A stretch of DNA of 43,589 nt from Streptomyces sporangiiformans (lineage in GTDB: Bacteria > Actinomycetota > Actinomycetes > Streptomycetales > Streptomycetaceae). A program made the position numbers and the translations under genes. Below are positions 9,011 through 18,414 of this stretch, in pieces (position 1 is the stretch's first letter; every line of letters starts with the position of its first letter). The DNA lies in the NCBI RefSeq assembly GCF_005768555.2, contig NZ_VCHX02000072.1, forward strand, positions 1 through 43,589, given 5' to 3'. A model generated the notes under the pieces. That model saw nothing but the letters and a program-made list of their open reading frames with translations, was not told the DNA's origin and did no database searches.

Positions 9011-12000
9011 CTAACGAAGTCGCTGGCTGATGACCTTCGACACCCCGTCGCCCTGCATGGAGACGCCGTACAGCGCGTCGGCGACCTCCATCGTGCGCTT
9101 CTGGTGGGTGATCACGATCAGCTGCGAGGCCTCCTGCAGCTCCTGCATGATCCGGATGAGCCGTTGCAGGTTGGTGTCGTCGAGCGCCGCCTCGACCTCG
9201 TCCATCACATAGAACGGGCTCGGCCGCGCCTTGAAGATCGACACGAGCATCGCCACGGCGGTCAGCGAACGCTCACCACCGGACAGCAGGCTCAGGCGCT
9301 TGACCTTCTTCCCCGGAGGCCGGGCCTCCACATCCACGCCCGTGGTGAGCATGTTGTCGGGATCGGTCAGGATCAGTCGCCCATCACCGCCCGGGAACAG
9401 CCGGCTGAAGACACCTTCGAACTCCCGGGCCGTATCCCAAAAGGCCTCGGTGAAGACCTGCTCGACGCGCTCGTCGACCTCCTTCACCACCTGCAGAAGA
9501 TCGGCGCGCGTCTTCTTGAGGTCTTCCAGCTGCTCACTGAGGAACTTGTGGCGTTCCTCCAGGGCCGCGAACTCCTCCAGGGCCAGCGGGTTGACCTTGC
9601 CGAGCTGCTGGTAGGCCCGCTCGGCCGACCTGAGCCGCTTCTCCTGCTCACCACGGACGAACGGCCGGGGCTGGTTGCGCGGGTGCTCGGGGTCCTCGGG
9701 CAGTTCCTCGCCCTCGGCGGGGGGCGAGGGCGGCACGAGCTGATCGGGGCCGTAGTCGGCCACGAGACCCGCCGGTTCCACACCGAGCTCCTCCAGCGCC
9801 TTCGACTCCAGCTGCTCGATCCGCAGCCGCTTCTCGGCGCCGAGTACCTCGCCGCGGTGCACTGAATCCGTGAGTTTGTCGAGCTCGGCCTTGAGGTCCC
9901 GCCCCTCGTTGCGAGCCACGACGAGATCCTGCTCCCTCAGCGCCTTGGCTCTCTCGGCGGCGGCACGCTCTTCGTCGGCCCTGCCCACCGAGACCTCGAC
10001 ATGCGCGAGGAGCTGCCGAGCGCCCGCGGCCACGGCCTCGGCGACGGCGGCCTCGTGCCTGAGCCGCGCCCTGCGCTGCTCGGCACGCGCGCGTGCCTCA
10101 CGTTCGGCGCGGGCGGCCCGGTCCAGCGAATCGGCCCGCCCCGCAAGCCCCTTGACCCGCTCCTCGTGCGTACGCACCTGGAGCCGGGCCTCCATCTCGG
10201 TCTGCCGCGCATTGGCGCCGTCGGCGGCGAGCCGGTCCCTCACGGAGGTGTCGGGCTCCTCCTCGACCGGCATCTCCTCGGCCACGGCGAGCCGTTCGGC
10301 CAGCTCTTCCGCCTCCTGTACGGCCCTGTCGAGGGCTTCCTGCGCCCGCGTGGCCGCGGCGGTACTGCGCTCCGCCTCCCCGGCGGCCCCTCGCGCCTGC
10401 CCGGCCAGCCGTCCCAACTGCTGGGCGACGGCCGACCGCTCCCGCTCACCGGCCCGCCGTCGCTCCCCCAGCTCCTCGACCAGCGCCACACGTTCTCCGC
10501 GCTGTTCGGTGGCGAGATGCTGGGCCTCGGTCAACTCCTCGCATCGCACGGCGAGTTCTTCGAGCTCGGCAGCGGCTTCGTCGACGGATGCCTGCACTTC
10601 GAGCAGGCTCGGCGCCCCTGCCGACCCACCGTGCGCGAAGTGCGCCCCGAGCAGATCGCCTTCGGCGGTGACGGCGGTGAGATCGGGCCGCGCGTACACA
10701 AGGTCCTCGGCGTCCTCAAGGGTCCCCACCACCACGATGCCGCGCAGCAGACGGCGTACGGCGGGCATGAGCTCGGAGGGGCCCCGGACCAGATCGGCGG
10801 CGTACGGGTATCCGGGAGCGCCGCGCTCCGGCGGTACGCCGCCGGGGTCGCCGTAGGGCGGGGCGGCTGCGGGGCGAGTCCCCGCCGACTGTGCCGCGGC
10901 AAGGGCGCCCGCACTCGCCGCCGTCTCCTCGGGCGCCCCCGCCAGCAGCAGGGCCGCTCGTCCCGCGTCCCGCTTGCGGAGCAGGCGGATGGCTTCGGCG
11001 GCCGAGGACGGGGTCGTCACCGCGATGGCGTCCGCGGCTGCGCCGAAGGCGGCGGCGAGGGGGACCTCGTGGCCCGGGGTGACCGACAGCAGCTCGGCGG
11101 CGGGGCCGAGCAGTCCGGTGAGACGGTCCTGCGCCTCCAGCAGAGCGCCCGTGCCGTCCTTGCGGCGCAGGCCGAGGGCCAGCGCCTCGTGGCGGGCCTG
11201 GGTGGCCGCGCGCCTGCGCTCCGCGGACGTGGCCGCCTCGCGGGCCGTCGCGAGGGCGGTCTCGGCCTCGGCCAGCGCCGACTTGGCCGCCTCGTGCTGC
11301 TCGGCCAGATCCGCGTCGCCCGCGTCCAGACCGTCGACCTCGGCCTTGAGCGCCTCGTACTCCTCCTGCGCCGCGACAGCCCGCTCCTGGGCCTCGTCCC
11401 GCGCGGAGGCAAGGCGGTCGATCTCGGCCTGGGCGGAGGCGGCACGCGAACGGGCCGCGTTGACCTGGCCGTTCAGCCGGGCGAGCCCCTCACGGCGGTC
11501 GGCGATGGCGCGGGCCACATCCTTCAGGCGCCGCTCCTCCATCGCCAGTTCGCGCTCCAGTTCGGCGCGATGGGCGACCGTGTCCTCCAAGGCCCGCTCG
11601 GCCGCCTCCAGGGCCGCCTCCAGCTCGGCCTCCTGCTCACGGATCCGAGCGGCCTCGCGCTCCATGTCCTCGGGGTCGCGTCCGCGCCGCTCCTCGGGAG
11701 GCTGGGTGGTGGCGCTCTTGACGCGCGCGTCGGCCAGCGAGATCGTCCCGCGCACCCGCTCGGCCAGCTGCGACAGCTCGTGCCAGGTCTGCTGGGCCCG
11801 CTGGAGCCGTGGCGTGAGGCGCCGCACCTCGTCCTCGAGCTGCGCCTCCCGCTGGAGTGCCTTCTTCAACTCGGCCTCGGCGGCGTCCTTGCGTTCCTTG
11901 AGCGCCGCCTCGTCGGCGACCTCGGCCTGGAGCGCCTGGCGGAGTCGTACGAGATCGTCGGCGAGCAGACGCAGGCGGGCGTCGCGGAGGTCCGCCTGGA

Positions 12001-12652
12001 TCACCGCTGCCCGGCGCGCGACCGCCGCCTGCCGGCCCAGTGGCTTGAGCTGACGCCTCAGCTCGTCCGTCAGGTCCTGCACGCGCGCGAGGTTCGCCTG
12101 CATCGCGTCCAGCTTCCGCAGCGCCTTCTCCTTGCGCTTGCGGTGCTTGAGGACGCCCGCGGCCTCCTCGATGAAGGCGCGGCGGCCCATCGGATCGGCG
12201 TGCAGGACGGAGTCGAGCTGGCCCTGACCGACGATGACGTGCATCTCCCGGCCGATGCCGGAGTCGGAGAGCAGTTCCTGGATGTCCAGGAGACGGCAGG
12301 TGTCGCCGTTGATCTGGTACTCGCTGCCGCCGTTGCGGAACATGATCCGCGTGATGGTGACCTCGGCGTACTCGATGGGCAGCGCACCGTCGGAGTTGTC
12401 GATGGTCAGGGACACCTCGGCGCGGCCGAGCGGCGGCCGCCCGGTGGTGCCGGCGAAGATGACGTCCTCCATCTTGCCGCCGCGCAGCGACTTGGCCCCC
12501 TGCTCGCCCATGACCCAGCTGAGCGCGTCCACGACATTGGACTTGCCCGAACCGTTGGGGCCCACGACACACGTGATGCCCGGCTCGAACCGCAGCGTGG
12601 TCGCCGAGGCGAACGATTTGAACCCGCGGAGGGTCAGGGCCTTGAGGTGCAC
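9011..12652 (-). CDS. smc: SMC, chromosome segregation/condensation ATPase
   Basis: The product is 1213 residues from the GTG at 12650-12652, the usual SMC start (MHLKALTLRGFKSFA). SMC dimers with ScpA/ScpB organise and segregate the chromosome, in Streptomyces especially at sporulation septation. The Walker A motif is GPNGSGKSN at residues 31-39. Two long Glu/Ala/Arg-rich coiled coils flank a hinge near residues 500-660. The C-terminal head has the signature LSLLSGGERSL followed by Walker B FYVMDEVEAALDD. The hinge contains a Pro/Gly/Tyr-rich insert (around 10780-10900), which may account for a length slightly above that in S. coelicolor. It appears to be transcribed alone. Confidence 0.97.
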   Translation of the reverse strand: MHLKALTLRGFKSFASATTLRFEPGITCVVGPNGSGKSNVVDALSWVMGEQGAKSLRGGKMEDVIFAGTTGRPPLGRAEVSLTIDNSDGALPIEYAEVTITRIMFRNGGSEYQINGDTCRLLDIQELLSDSGIGREMHVIVGQGQLDSVLHADPMGRRAFIEEAAGVLKHRKRKEKALRKLDAMQANLARVQDLTDELRRQLKPLGRQAAVARRAAVIQADLRDARLRLLADDLVRLRQALQAEVADEAALKERKDAAEAELKKALQREAQLEDEVRRLTPRLQRAQQTWHELSQLAERVRGTISLADARVKSATTQPPEERRGRDPEDMEREAARIREQEAELEAALEAAERALEDTVAHRAELERELAMEERRLKDVARAIADRREGLARLNGQVNAARSRAASAQAEIDRLASARDEAQERAVAAQEEYEALKAEVDGLDAGDADLAEQHEAAKSALAEAETALATAREAATSAERRRAATQARHEALALGLRRKDGTGALLEAQDRLTGLLGPAAELLSVTPGHEVPLAAAFGAAADAIAVTTPSSAAEAIRLLRKRDAGRAALLLAGAPEETAASAGALAAAQSAGTRPAAAPPYGDPGGVPPERGAPGYPYAADLVRGPSELMPAVRRLLRGIVVVGTLEDAEDLVYARPDLTAVTAEGDLLGAHFAHGGSAGAPSLLEVQASVDEAAAELEELAVRCEELTEAQHLATEQRGERVALVEELGERRRAGERERSAVAQQLGRLAGQARGAAGEAERSTAAATRAQEALDRAVQEAEELAERLAVAEEMPVEEEPDTSVRDRLAADGANARQTEMEARLQVRTHEERVKGLAGRADSLDRAARAEREARARAEQRRARLRHEAAVAEAVAAGARQLLAHVEVSVGRADEERAAAERAKALREQDLVVARNEGRDLKAELDKLTDSVHRGEVLGAEKRLRIEQLESKALEELGVEPAGLVADYGPDQLVPPSPPAEGEELPEDPEHPRNQPRPFVRGEQEKRLRSAERAYQQLGKVNPLALEEFAALEERHKFLSEQLEDLKKTRADLLQVVKEVDERVEQVFTEAFWDTAREFEGVFSRLFPGGDGRLILTDPDNMLTTGVDVEARPPGKKVKRLSLLSGGERSLTAVAMLVSIFKARPSPFYVMDEVEAALDDTNLQRLIRIMQELQEASQLIVITHQKRTMEVADALYGVSMQGDGVSKVISQRLR

Positions 12653-12783
12653 GCCGCTGGACTCTACCTCGCACCTCTGTCTCACTCCATGAACCCGCGG
12701 TTTCGCCCATGAACGTGCAGGGCACACCAGACGTTAAAGAGAGTGAAAGAGTGCGCGGGACAGAGTACGCGGGGCCAAGAAAG

Positions 12784-12805
12784 AAGGGACGCCGAAGCGT
12801 CCCTT
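12784..12805 (-). terminator. Terminator of the small coiled-coil gene
   Basis: A 9-bp perfect stem, AAGGGACGC with GCGTCCCTT, is closed by a CGAA tetraloop. It lies 67 bases downstream of the stop at 12872 and just upstream of smc. Confidence 0.75.
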
Positions 12806-12871
12806 GCAAACACTGGTTGAGCGGCTGACACGGACAGCTGATCACTGATCGCGTCGTAGCGGTGCTTGTGA

Positions 12872-13075
12872 TCAGGTGAGCGCAGGCTCCGCCTGGGGTA
12901 CGTCGATGCTCTCCATAAGCTCGTCGTGAGAAGCGGCAGCCGAGAGCGCGTCGTTCTCCGCCTGGATCCGTACGAGCTCGGATTCCAGGTCCTGTACGCG
13001 CTGCTGGAGCCGTCGCATCTCGGCGAGGAGTCGCGGGTCGGAGCCGCCGACGTAACCGAGAAGCGCCTTTGCCAT
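12872..13075 (-). CDS. Small conserved coiled-coil protein, function unknown
   Basis: The product is 67 residues from the ATG at 13073-13075, with GGAGG upstream. It begins MAKALLGYVGGSDPRLLAEM and continues into a heptad-patterned helix (LQQRVQDLESELVRIQAEN, residues 23-41), followed by an acidic tail. I recognise it as a small actinomycete protein conserved upstream of smc, but I know no function for it. The coiled coil implies dimerisation or a protein partner. It has its own terminator at 12784-12805 and a promoter-like AT-richer region upstream. Confidence 0.75.
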   Translation of the reverse strand: MAKALLGYVGGSDPRLLAEMRRLQQRVQDLESELVRIQAENDALSAAASHDELMESIDVPQAEPALT

Positions 13076-13467
13076 GATGGATGGTCCTCCACACTGAGTG
13101 ACCGACCGGAACGGTGTGGGTCGTGAGGGAATCGCACCCTTGATGCTTGGCACTGTTGAGTTTTTGCTGCCGTTCTTACATGCCAAACAGCTAAGGTGCG
13201 CGGGGCTTTCAGCGTCTCACCAAAAAGTTTGACGGTCAACACGATCACGCCCCGTATCGGCGGGCAGCCCCGGGCGCGCGGCCTGAAAACTGGCGGCGCG
13301 GCCTCTCCTCGGGGGCCCTTAGGGCGTGGCGATCATCCTTCCTTGCGGAGCCTGCCACGGCAAGCGGTTCTTGGCAACCACCAGGCGGTTTCTGCCTGGG
13401 GCAGGTGCCTCGGGCCTGTCCGAGCGCTCGGCCTGGGGTGTTCCGACCGGTCGAACAGCGAGGGATC
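13076..13467. other. Intergenic region, small coiled-coil gene to acylphosphatase
   Basis: These 392 bases begin with an AT-richer leader (13130-13250) for the small gene on the left. It includes a minus-strand TTGACC (13234-13239) without a good -10 at 17 bases. The rest is GC-rich and lies 3' of the acylphosphatase gene; CTTGC/GCAAG segments near 13345-13362 could form only a weak stem. I see no convincing gene. Confidence 0.5.
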
Positions 13468-13749
13468 TCAGCGGATGGCGAAGCCGTCGTAGCCGCCCCG
13501 GGGCGTGTCCCAAATCTCAGTCACACCCTCGACGAGGCCGGGCGTGTCGTCGCCCTGGAGCCAGTCGAGCAGCCCCTGGCATCCGGACCGCGGGCCCTCC
13601 GCCACCACCTGGACCCGTCCGTCCGGCAGATTGAGAGCAAAGCCACTCAAGCCGCCGATCTCCAGCACCTTGGCACGCGTGAACCAGCGAAAACCGACAC
13701 CTTGTACCCTTCCGCGCACCCAGGCCACCAGCCGCACATCTTCATTCAT
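13468..13749 (-). CDS. acyP: Acylphosphatase
   Basis: The product is 93 residues, full length. It hydrolyses acyl phosphates in the cytoplasm. The first signature is [13 protein letters not shown] (residues 13-25), with catalytic Arg21. Catalytic Asn40 follows in [18 protein letters not shown]. The gene is commonly near smc and mutM in actinomycetes. The physiological substrate in Streptomyces is unknown. Confidence 0.95.
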   Translation of the reverse strand: MNEDVRLVAWVRGRVQGVGFRWFTRAKVLEIGGLSGFALNLPDGRVQVVAEGPRSGCQGLLDWLQGDDTPGLVEGVTEIWDTPRGGYDGFAIR

Positions 13750-13880
13750 GGCTGCACGCTAACCAAGCAATTGCTCCGGGAGCGCTTCCTCCCCCTGCGC
13801 CATGCGGTACCGTCCCCACCCAATGAACCTCACCCGTTCGAGTGAGGAACGTTGACCGTATGGATGAGGAAGGCCAGGAG

Positions 13881-14996
13881 ATGGGACGCCACCGACGCTC
13901 CGCCGCCGGGCGCGCCGCCACAGGCCGCGCCACGGGGGTCACGCAAACGCACGGAACCTACACGGGCGGCTACTCGACGGCCGACGCGGGTGACTACGCG
14001 ACTGACCCCTTCTCCACGGTCAGCGCCGGCGGCCATGGCATGAGCGACCGTTACGCGCCGGGTGACACCTACCAGAGCAGCGACGCCTACCTCTACGCGA
14101 CGGGCGACGTCGACGCGTACGCCACCACGGCGTACGCGGCCTCGCCGTACTCCCGCTCGCCGTACTCCGGCTCGCCCGGCTTCACGCCTCTCGACGGCCC
14201 TCGGCGCGGTGGCTCGCGCCGCCGCAAGAAGGCCGCGACGCCCGTACGCACAGGTCTGCTCGGCGTCTCCGCCGCCGTCGCGATGGGTGCCGTCGCGGTC
14301 GCCTCCGGGCTGCTGCCCGGCGGTGACTCGAACGGCGACAACAACGCGGGCAACGTGCAGACCGCGGACTCACCGACCGGGCTTCAGACGCAGGGCGGCA
14401 CCGACGGCTCCCCGGACGACCGCGGCGACTCGGGCACGAGTCGTGACGCCGACCGCTCCCCCTCACCGTCGGCGACGCCCACGAAGGCGACGGACGAGCC
14501 CACGAAGAAGCCTTCCGCGAAGCCGACCACGAAGGCGCCGGAGAAGTCGACGAAGCCGACTCCCACGCGTACGGCCACGAAGGTGCCCAAGCCCATCCCG
14601 CCGAAGGCGGTGTCCCCGGAGACCGCGGCCGAGGCAGCGGTGCTCTCGCTGGTGAACAAGGAGCGGAAGAAGGTGGGTTGCAGCCCCGTGACGTCGTCCA
14701 GGGCACTGGCCGCGCTGGCCGAGGCCTTCAGCGAGGACATGGCGGACCGGAACTTCTTCGACCACACCGACCCGAGCGGCGCCACGCCCTGGGACCGCGC
14801 GGAGAAGGCGGGCATAACGAACCTCGGCGGCGAGAACATAGCCCGCGGGCAGGCCGACGCCGCAGCGGTGATGGCGGCCTGGATGGACAGCCCCGGCCAC
14901 CGCGCGAACATACTGAACTGCGACTTCAAGACCCTGGGCGTCGGCGTGCACTTCGGCTCCGGCGGCCCTTGGTGGACGCAGAACTTCGGCTACTGA
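13881..14996 (+). CDS. Secreted or membrane-anchored CAP (SCP/PR1) domain protein
   Basis: The product is 371 residues if the ATG at 13881 is used (start MGRHRRSAAG, common in streptomycete CAP proteins, with GAGGAAGG 7 bases upstream). A GTG at 13842 and an ATG at 13860 are in-frame alternatives. An Arg-rich, Ser/Tyr/Thr-rich cytoplasmic-type N-terminus leads to a basic segment (RRRKKAA) and one hydrophobic helix (about 124-147). A Thr/Pro/Lys-rich linker with KPT-type repeats follows, then the CAP domain from about residue 252. The CAP domain shows HTDPSGATPWDRAEKAG, GENIARGQ and a final WTQNFGY. CAP proteins act outside the cell; the function here is unknown. Confidence 0.85.
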   Translation: MGRHRRSAAGRAATGRATGVTQTHGTYTGGYSTADAGDYATDPFSTVSAGGHGMSDRYAPGDTYQSSDAYLYATGDVDAYATTAYAASPYSRSPYSGSPGFTPLDGPRRGGSRRRKKAATPVRTGLLGVSAAVAMGAVAVASGLLPGGDSNGDNNAGNVQTADSPTGLQTQGGTDGSPDDRGDSGTSRDADRSPSPSATPTKATDEPTKKPSAKPTTKAPEKSTKPTPTRTATKVPKPIPPKAVSPETAAEAAVLSLVNKERKKVGCSPVTSSRALAALAEAFSEDMADRNFFDHTDPSGATPWDRAEKAGITNLGGENIARGQADAAAVMAAWMDSPGHRANILNCDFKTLGVGVHFGSGGPWWTQNFGY

Positions 14997-15013
14997 GACA
15001 ACGAACAGGGCGG

Positions 15014-15047
15014 TAACCATTGGTTAGCGCCATCTGTGGGTTAGCGC
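15014..15047 (+). promoter_or_regulatory. Palindrome and direct repeats upstream of the HxlR gene
   Basis: TAACCA-T-TGGTTA is a perfect 13-base inverted repeat at 15014-15026. It overlaps the first of two identical 9-mers, GGTTAGCGC, at 15022-15030 and 15039-15047 (17-base period). The block ends 22 bases before the regulator's ATG and so suits an autoregulatory operator. Confidence 0.5.
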
Positions 15048-15069
15048 TGCGTCGGAGTACGCTGAGGGT

Positions 15070-15480
15070 ATGGACCTCACGGAGCGACCGGATCTGCCGT
15101 TCGACGTGTTCTCCAAGGCCTGTCCCTCCCGGGGCACCCTGGAGCACGTCACGGGGCGCTGGGGCGGGCTCACCCTCGGGGCGTTGTACGAGGGCTCGCT
15201 CCGCTTCAACGAGCTGCGTCGGCGCGTGGACGGCGTGAGCGAGAAGATGCTGTCCCAGACGCTGCACGCCCTGGAGCGTGACGGCCTCGTGCACCGCGAG
15301 GCACAGCCCACGAACCCACCGCGCGTGGACTACGAACTGACTGCGCTGGGCCGCGGCGTCGCCGAGCGACTGCTGCCCCTCGTCCACTTCGTGGAGGGGA
15401 ACATGGCCGAGATCCTGGCGGCGCGGGAGCGCTACGACGCGATGCGCGCGTCAGGTGGGGCGCGCGGAGCGCTCGGCTGA
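15070..15480 (+). CDS. HxlR-family winged-helix transcriptional regulator
   Basis: The product is 136 residues from the ATG at 15070, with GAGGGT just upstream. It has the HxlR core: a Cys at residue 18 ([13 protein letters not shown]), then [44 protein letters not shown] and the wing [12 protein letters not shown]. Several HxlR proteins sense redox or aldehydes through an N-terminal Cys; that is only a possibility here. No divergent enzyme gene, the usual target, is adjacent. Its last 30 bases overlap the 3' end of mutM on the other strand. The upstream repeats (15014-15047) may be its own operator. Confidence 0.9.
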   Translation: MDLTERPDLPFDVFSKACPSRGTLEHVTGRWGGLTLGALYEGSLRFNELRRRVDGVSEKMLSQTLHALERDGLVHREAQPTNPPRVDYELTALGRGVAERLLPLVHFVEGNMAEILAARERYDAMRASGGARGALG

Positions 15481-16344
15481 GGACGGCGGTGAGAGACGGG
15501 CGGGACGCTGGCAGCGCGGGCAGAAGTAGCTGGACCGGTTCATCCAGGGCCGCCGCCGGATCAGCGTGCCGCAGCGTCGGCACGGCTCGCCCTCTCGTCC
15601 GTACGCGTCGAGGGACCGGTCGAAGTAGCCCGACTCGCCGTTCACGTTCACGTACAGGCTGTCGAAGCTGGTGCCGCCGGCGGTGAGGGCGTCGTCCATC
15701 ACGTCCCGTATGTGGCCGAGGAGTTCGGCGGTGCGCGGGCGCGTGAAACCGGTGGTCGGGCGCTCGAAGTGCAGTCGCGCGCGCCACAGCGCCTCGTCCG
15801 CGTAGATGTTGCCGACGCCGCTGATCAGCGACTGGTCGAGCAGAGCGCGCTTGATGGTCGTACGCCGGCGCCGCAGCGCCTCGTGGAAGGCCGCGTCGTC
15901 GAACAGCGGGTCCAGCGGATCGCGGGCGATGTGCGCGATGACGTCGGGCAGTCCGTCGGCCGTGGTGGCGTGCAACGAGAGCCCACCGAAGGTGCGTTGG
16001 TCGACGAAGCGGAGTTCGGTGTTCAAGGCGTCGGCGAAGCGGACGCGGATGCGCAGGTGCTTCTCGTCGGGTGCGCCCTCCGGCTGGACGAGGAGCTGGC
16101 CGCTCATGCCGAGGTGCGCGAGGACGGCGCTCTCGGAGTCGGCGAGCGGCAGCCACAGGTACTTGCCGCGGCGCTGGGCGAGCCCGATCCGGTGGCCCTT
16201 GAGCCGGGCTCCGAAGTCGTCGCCGCCCGCGATGTGACGGCGTACCGCACGCGGGTGCAGCACTTCCGCGTCGGCGACGACCCGCCCGCTGACCCAGCGC
16301 TCCAGTCCACGCCGTACGACCTCGACCTCAGGAAGTTCGGGCAC
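15451..16344 (-). CDS. mutM: MutM/Fpg, formamidopyrimidine-DNA glycosylase
   Basis: The product is 297 residues from the GTG at 16342-16344, with GAGGAG 4 bases upstream. This start gives the essential MPELPE N-terminus, whose Pro2 and Glu3 are catalytic. The enzyme removes 8-oxoguanine and formamidopyrimidines and cleaves abasic sites. Also present are the conserved Lys in the [13 protein letters not shown] loop, the H2TH region [17 protein letters not shown], and a C-terminal zinc finger of two CxxC pairs (CRRC, CPRC). About 20 residues extend past the finger. A strong hairpin (16438-16465) separates it from rnc. Confidence 0.96.
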   Translation of the reverse strand: MPELPEVEVVRRGLERWVSGRVVADAEVLHPRAVRRHIAGGDDFGARLKGHRIGLAQRRGKYLWLPLADSESAVLAHLGMSGQLLVQPEGAPDEKHLRIRVRFADALNTELRFVDQRTFGGLSLHATTADGLPDVIAHIARDPLDPLFDDAAFHEALRRRRTTIKRALLDQSLISGVGNIYADEALWRARLHFERPTTGFTRPRTAELLGHIRDVMDDALTAGGTSFDSLYVNVNGESGYFDRSLDAYGREGEPCRRCGTLIRRRPWMNRSSYFCPRCQRPARLSPPSSAERSARPT

Positions 16345-16437
16345 GGGGCTCCTCGGAGGCACGGGGGTGACGACGGATGTCGGCAGCGTATCGCGTCGGG
16401 CAGGGCACTGATCGGCCCGGTTCCCGGGAAGCGAAAT

Positions 16438-16465
16438 CCCCCGTCGGGCCGAGGCCCGGCGGGGG
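16438..16465 (-). terminator. Terminator downstream of rnc
   Basis: A 12-bp stem, CCCCCGTCGGGC with GCCCGGCGGGGG (one G-T pair), encloses a 4-base loop. It lies 22 bases past the rnc stop and marks the end of the DUF177-rpmF-rnc transcript. Confidence 0.75.
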
Positions 16466-16486
16466 TTCGAGAGGAGGGCGGTGACG

Positions 16487-17389
16487 TCAGGCCGGTGTGG
16501 CGTCCGATGCCGGGGCCGAAGGGCTGCCGGCGGTCCCGTGCGTCTCGGCCGCCTCCGCTTCGGCTGCCTCCGCTTCGGCCGAAGCTGCTTCAGCCGCCTT
16601 GGCCGCCTCGGCTTCCTCGGCTTCGGCCTTGGCGCGAGCCGTCGCGATCCGCTCGTCCGCGGCGGAGCGGATCTCACGCCAGGCGGACTCCGCCGCCTGC
16701 TGCTCCGCCTCCTTCTTGCTGCGGCCGGTGCCGGTGCCGTACGAGACGCCTCCGACGCGGGCGGCAGCAGTAAAGGTCTTCTCGTGATCCGGGCCGGTCT
16801 CGCTGACCAGGTACTCGGGCACACCGAGCCCCTCGGTCGCCGTGAGCTCCTGGAGACTGGTCTTCCAGTCCAGGCCCGCGCCCAGATTCGAGGACTTCTC
16901 GATCAGCGGGTCGAAGAGCCGGTGGACGAGCTCGCCCGCCGCATCGAGACCCTGGTCGAGATAGACAGCGCCGATCACCGCTTCGAGGGTGTCGGCGAGG
17001 ATGGACGCCTTGTCCCTGCCGCCCGTGCCCTCTTCGCCCCGGCCCAGCCGGATGAAGGAGCCCAGGTCGAGCCCGCGGCCCACCTCCGCCAGCGCACGCG
17101 AGTTGACCACCGCGGCCCGCAACTTGGCCAGCTGGCCTTCGGGCAGGTCGGGGTGGGTGCGGTACAGCGTGTCCGTGACCACGAGACCGAGGACGGAGTC
17201 CCCGAGGAACTCCAGACGCTCGTTGGTCGGCAGACCGCCGTTCTCGTACGCGTACGAACGGTGGGTCAGCGCACGCACCAGAAGGGCGGACTCGAGCTTG
17301 TACCCGAGCCGCCCTTCCAGAAGCGTGTGGGACGAGGCTGTGTTGTCCGCCTTTTTCTTGGCGTTCGAATCCGCCTTGGCGTCAGACAT
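16487..17389 (-). CDS. rnc: RNase III
   Basis: The product is 300 residues from the ATG at 17387-17389, with GAGAGG upstream. The double-strand-specific endoribonuclease matures rRNA and controls mRNA stability. In S. coelicolor this gene is absB, a global activator of antibiotic synthesis. The signature ERLEFLGDS is at residues 57-65 (catalytic Glu60 and Asp64), with [16 protein letters not shown] near 130-145. A dsRNA-binding domain covers about 170-240 ([24 protein letters not shown]). It ends in an unusual Ala/Glu-rich, Thr/Ser/Pro tail (255-300) of low complexity. It is the last gene of the DUF177-rpmF-rnc operon, 19 bases after rpmF. Confidence 0.96.
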   Translation of the reverse strand: MSDAKADSNAKKKADNTASSHTLLEGRLGYKLESALLVRALTHRSYAYENGGLPTNERLEFLGDSVLGLVVTDTLYRTHPDLPEGQLAKLRAAVVNSRALAEVGRGLDLGSFIRLGRGEEGTGGRDKASILADTLEAVIGAVYLDQGLDAAGELVHRLFDPLIEKSSNLGAGLDWKTSLQELTATEGLGVPEYLVSETGPDHEKTFTAAARVGGVSYGTGTGRSKKEAEQQAAESAWREIRSAADERIATARAKAEAEEAEAAKAAEAASAEAEAAEAEAAETHGTAGSPSAPASDATPA

Positions 17390-17408
17390 GAAGCCTCTCA
17401 CCAGCCGC

Positions 17409-17582
17409 TCAGACCTCGAGGACCTGGCGCTTGTTGTAGGTGCCGCAAGCGGGGCAGGCGATGTGCTGCTGCTTGGGCTCGTGGCAGCGCTCGCACGCAA
17501 CCAGGGTGGGGACCGCAGCCTTCCACTGCGACCGGCGGTGGCGCGTGTTGCTGCGCGACATCTTCCGCTTCGGAACAGCCAC
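17409..17582 (-). CDS. rpmF: Ribosomal protein L32
   Basis: The product is 57 residues from the GTG at 17580-17582. It begins [17 protein letters not shown], the standard L32 start. It keeps the zinc-binding pairs CERC and CPAC, so it is the zinc-containing (C+) form. The start is 2 bases after the DUF177 stop and the stop is 19 bases before rnc, the conserved DUF177-rpmF-rnc order. Confidence 0.98.
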   Translation of the reverse strand: MAVPKRKMSRSNTRHRRSQWKAAVPTLVACERCHEPKQQHIACPACGTYNKRQVLEV

Positions 17583-17584
17583 GG

Positions 17585-18229
17585 CTACTTCTCCTGCTTC
17601 TCGTCGACGCCCGCTTCGGCGCCGCTCATCTCGTCCTTCTCGCCATCTTCGAGTGAACCGGCGAGTCCCTGCAGTGCCGCCCAACGGATGTCGACGGCGT
17701 CATGGTGGTGGTCCGGGTCGTCAGCGAGCCGCGCTCCACACTCGGAGCACAGACCCGGGCAGTCGTCCTGGCACACCGGCTGCATCGGCAGTGCGAGCAC
17801 CACCGCGTCACGCAGCACGGACTCGAGGTCGAACAAACCGTCCTCGAGGAAGAGCCTGTCCTCGTCGTCCTCGGCGTCGTCGCCCGGTTCCGCGATCACG
17901 CGGCCCCGGTCGTCGGCGTCAGGGTACGAGAACATCTCCTGGAAATCCGCTTCGCTTTCCAGCGTGAGCGGCTCCAGACACCTTACGCACTCTCCCTCGG
18001 CCTGCGCACGGGCGGTGCCTGTAACGAGCACACCTTCCATGACCGACTCGAGTCGGAGTTCGAGCTCCACCGGGGCGCCTTCCGGCACTCCGATCACACC
18101 CTGGATACCGAGATCCTTGGGAGCGTCGACCGTACGGGTCAGGCGCTGCAGCGCACCAGGACGTCGCCCCAGCTCATGTGTGTCGAACACGAGAGGGTTG
18201 CGATGGTCGAGGCGGGCGTTCAGGGCCAT
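17585..18229 (-). CDS. YceD/DUF177-family protein
   Basis: The product is 214 residues. The family is almost always encoded just before rpmF. In bacteria and plastids it is linked to 23S rRNA accumulation and large-subunit assembly. Visible features are the [11 protein letters not shown]ys pair (near residue 80), the acidic [15 protein letters not shown], the conserved [20 protein letters not shown] helix, and a second Cys cluster ([13 protein letters not shown]) that could bind metal. The C-terminus is acidic and Glu-rich. It is the first gene of the operon, driven by the promoter at 18317-18346. Confidence 0.92.
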   Translation of the reverse strand: MALNARLDHRNPLVFDTHELGRRPGALQRLTRTVDAPKDLGIQGVIGVPEGAPVELELRLESVMEGVLVTGTARAQAEGECVRCLEPLTLESEADFQEMFSYPDADDRGRVIAEPGDDAEDDEDRLFLEDGLFDLESVLRDAVVLALPMQPVCQDDCPGLCSECGARLADDPDHHHDAVDIRWAALQGLAGSLEDGEKDEMSGAEAGVDEKQEK

Positions 18230-18316
18230 TCCTGCTTTCGATCTTGAAGCTCAGGGGTGCCGCACCGGATGTTCCCGGGCAGCGTGGATCGCGGACGTAC
18301 GCGCGACCGAAGAGCC

Positions 18317-18346
18317 AGGATACTGGACCTTGCGCTCTCGGCCCAA
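18317..18346 (-). promoter_or_regulatory. Probable promoter of the DUF177-rpmF-rnc operon
   Basis: On the minus strand, TTGGGC (18341-18346) and TATCCT (18317-18322) are 18 bases apart. The -10 is about 88 bases upstream of the DUF177 ATG. Confidence 0.55.
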
Positions 18347-18414
18347 TCCGGTGCGAGCCCGCAGCCCCGGGCGCCGGTGTGCGCCCTCGCCTCGGCCTCC
18401 CGCCGGACAAGGGC

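Noticed and set aside
10001..12712. A 903-residue open frame antisense to smc
   Set aside because: It mirrors the coding bias of smc on the opposite strand (high GC3), shows no domain and has no ribosome site. The same applies to the other long antisense frames over the real genes.
13319..13513. 64-residue minus-strand frame overlapping the acylphosphatase 3' end
   Set aside because: It has an Arg/Pro-rich composition typical of shadow frames and overlaps the known gene in another frame.
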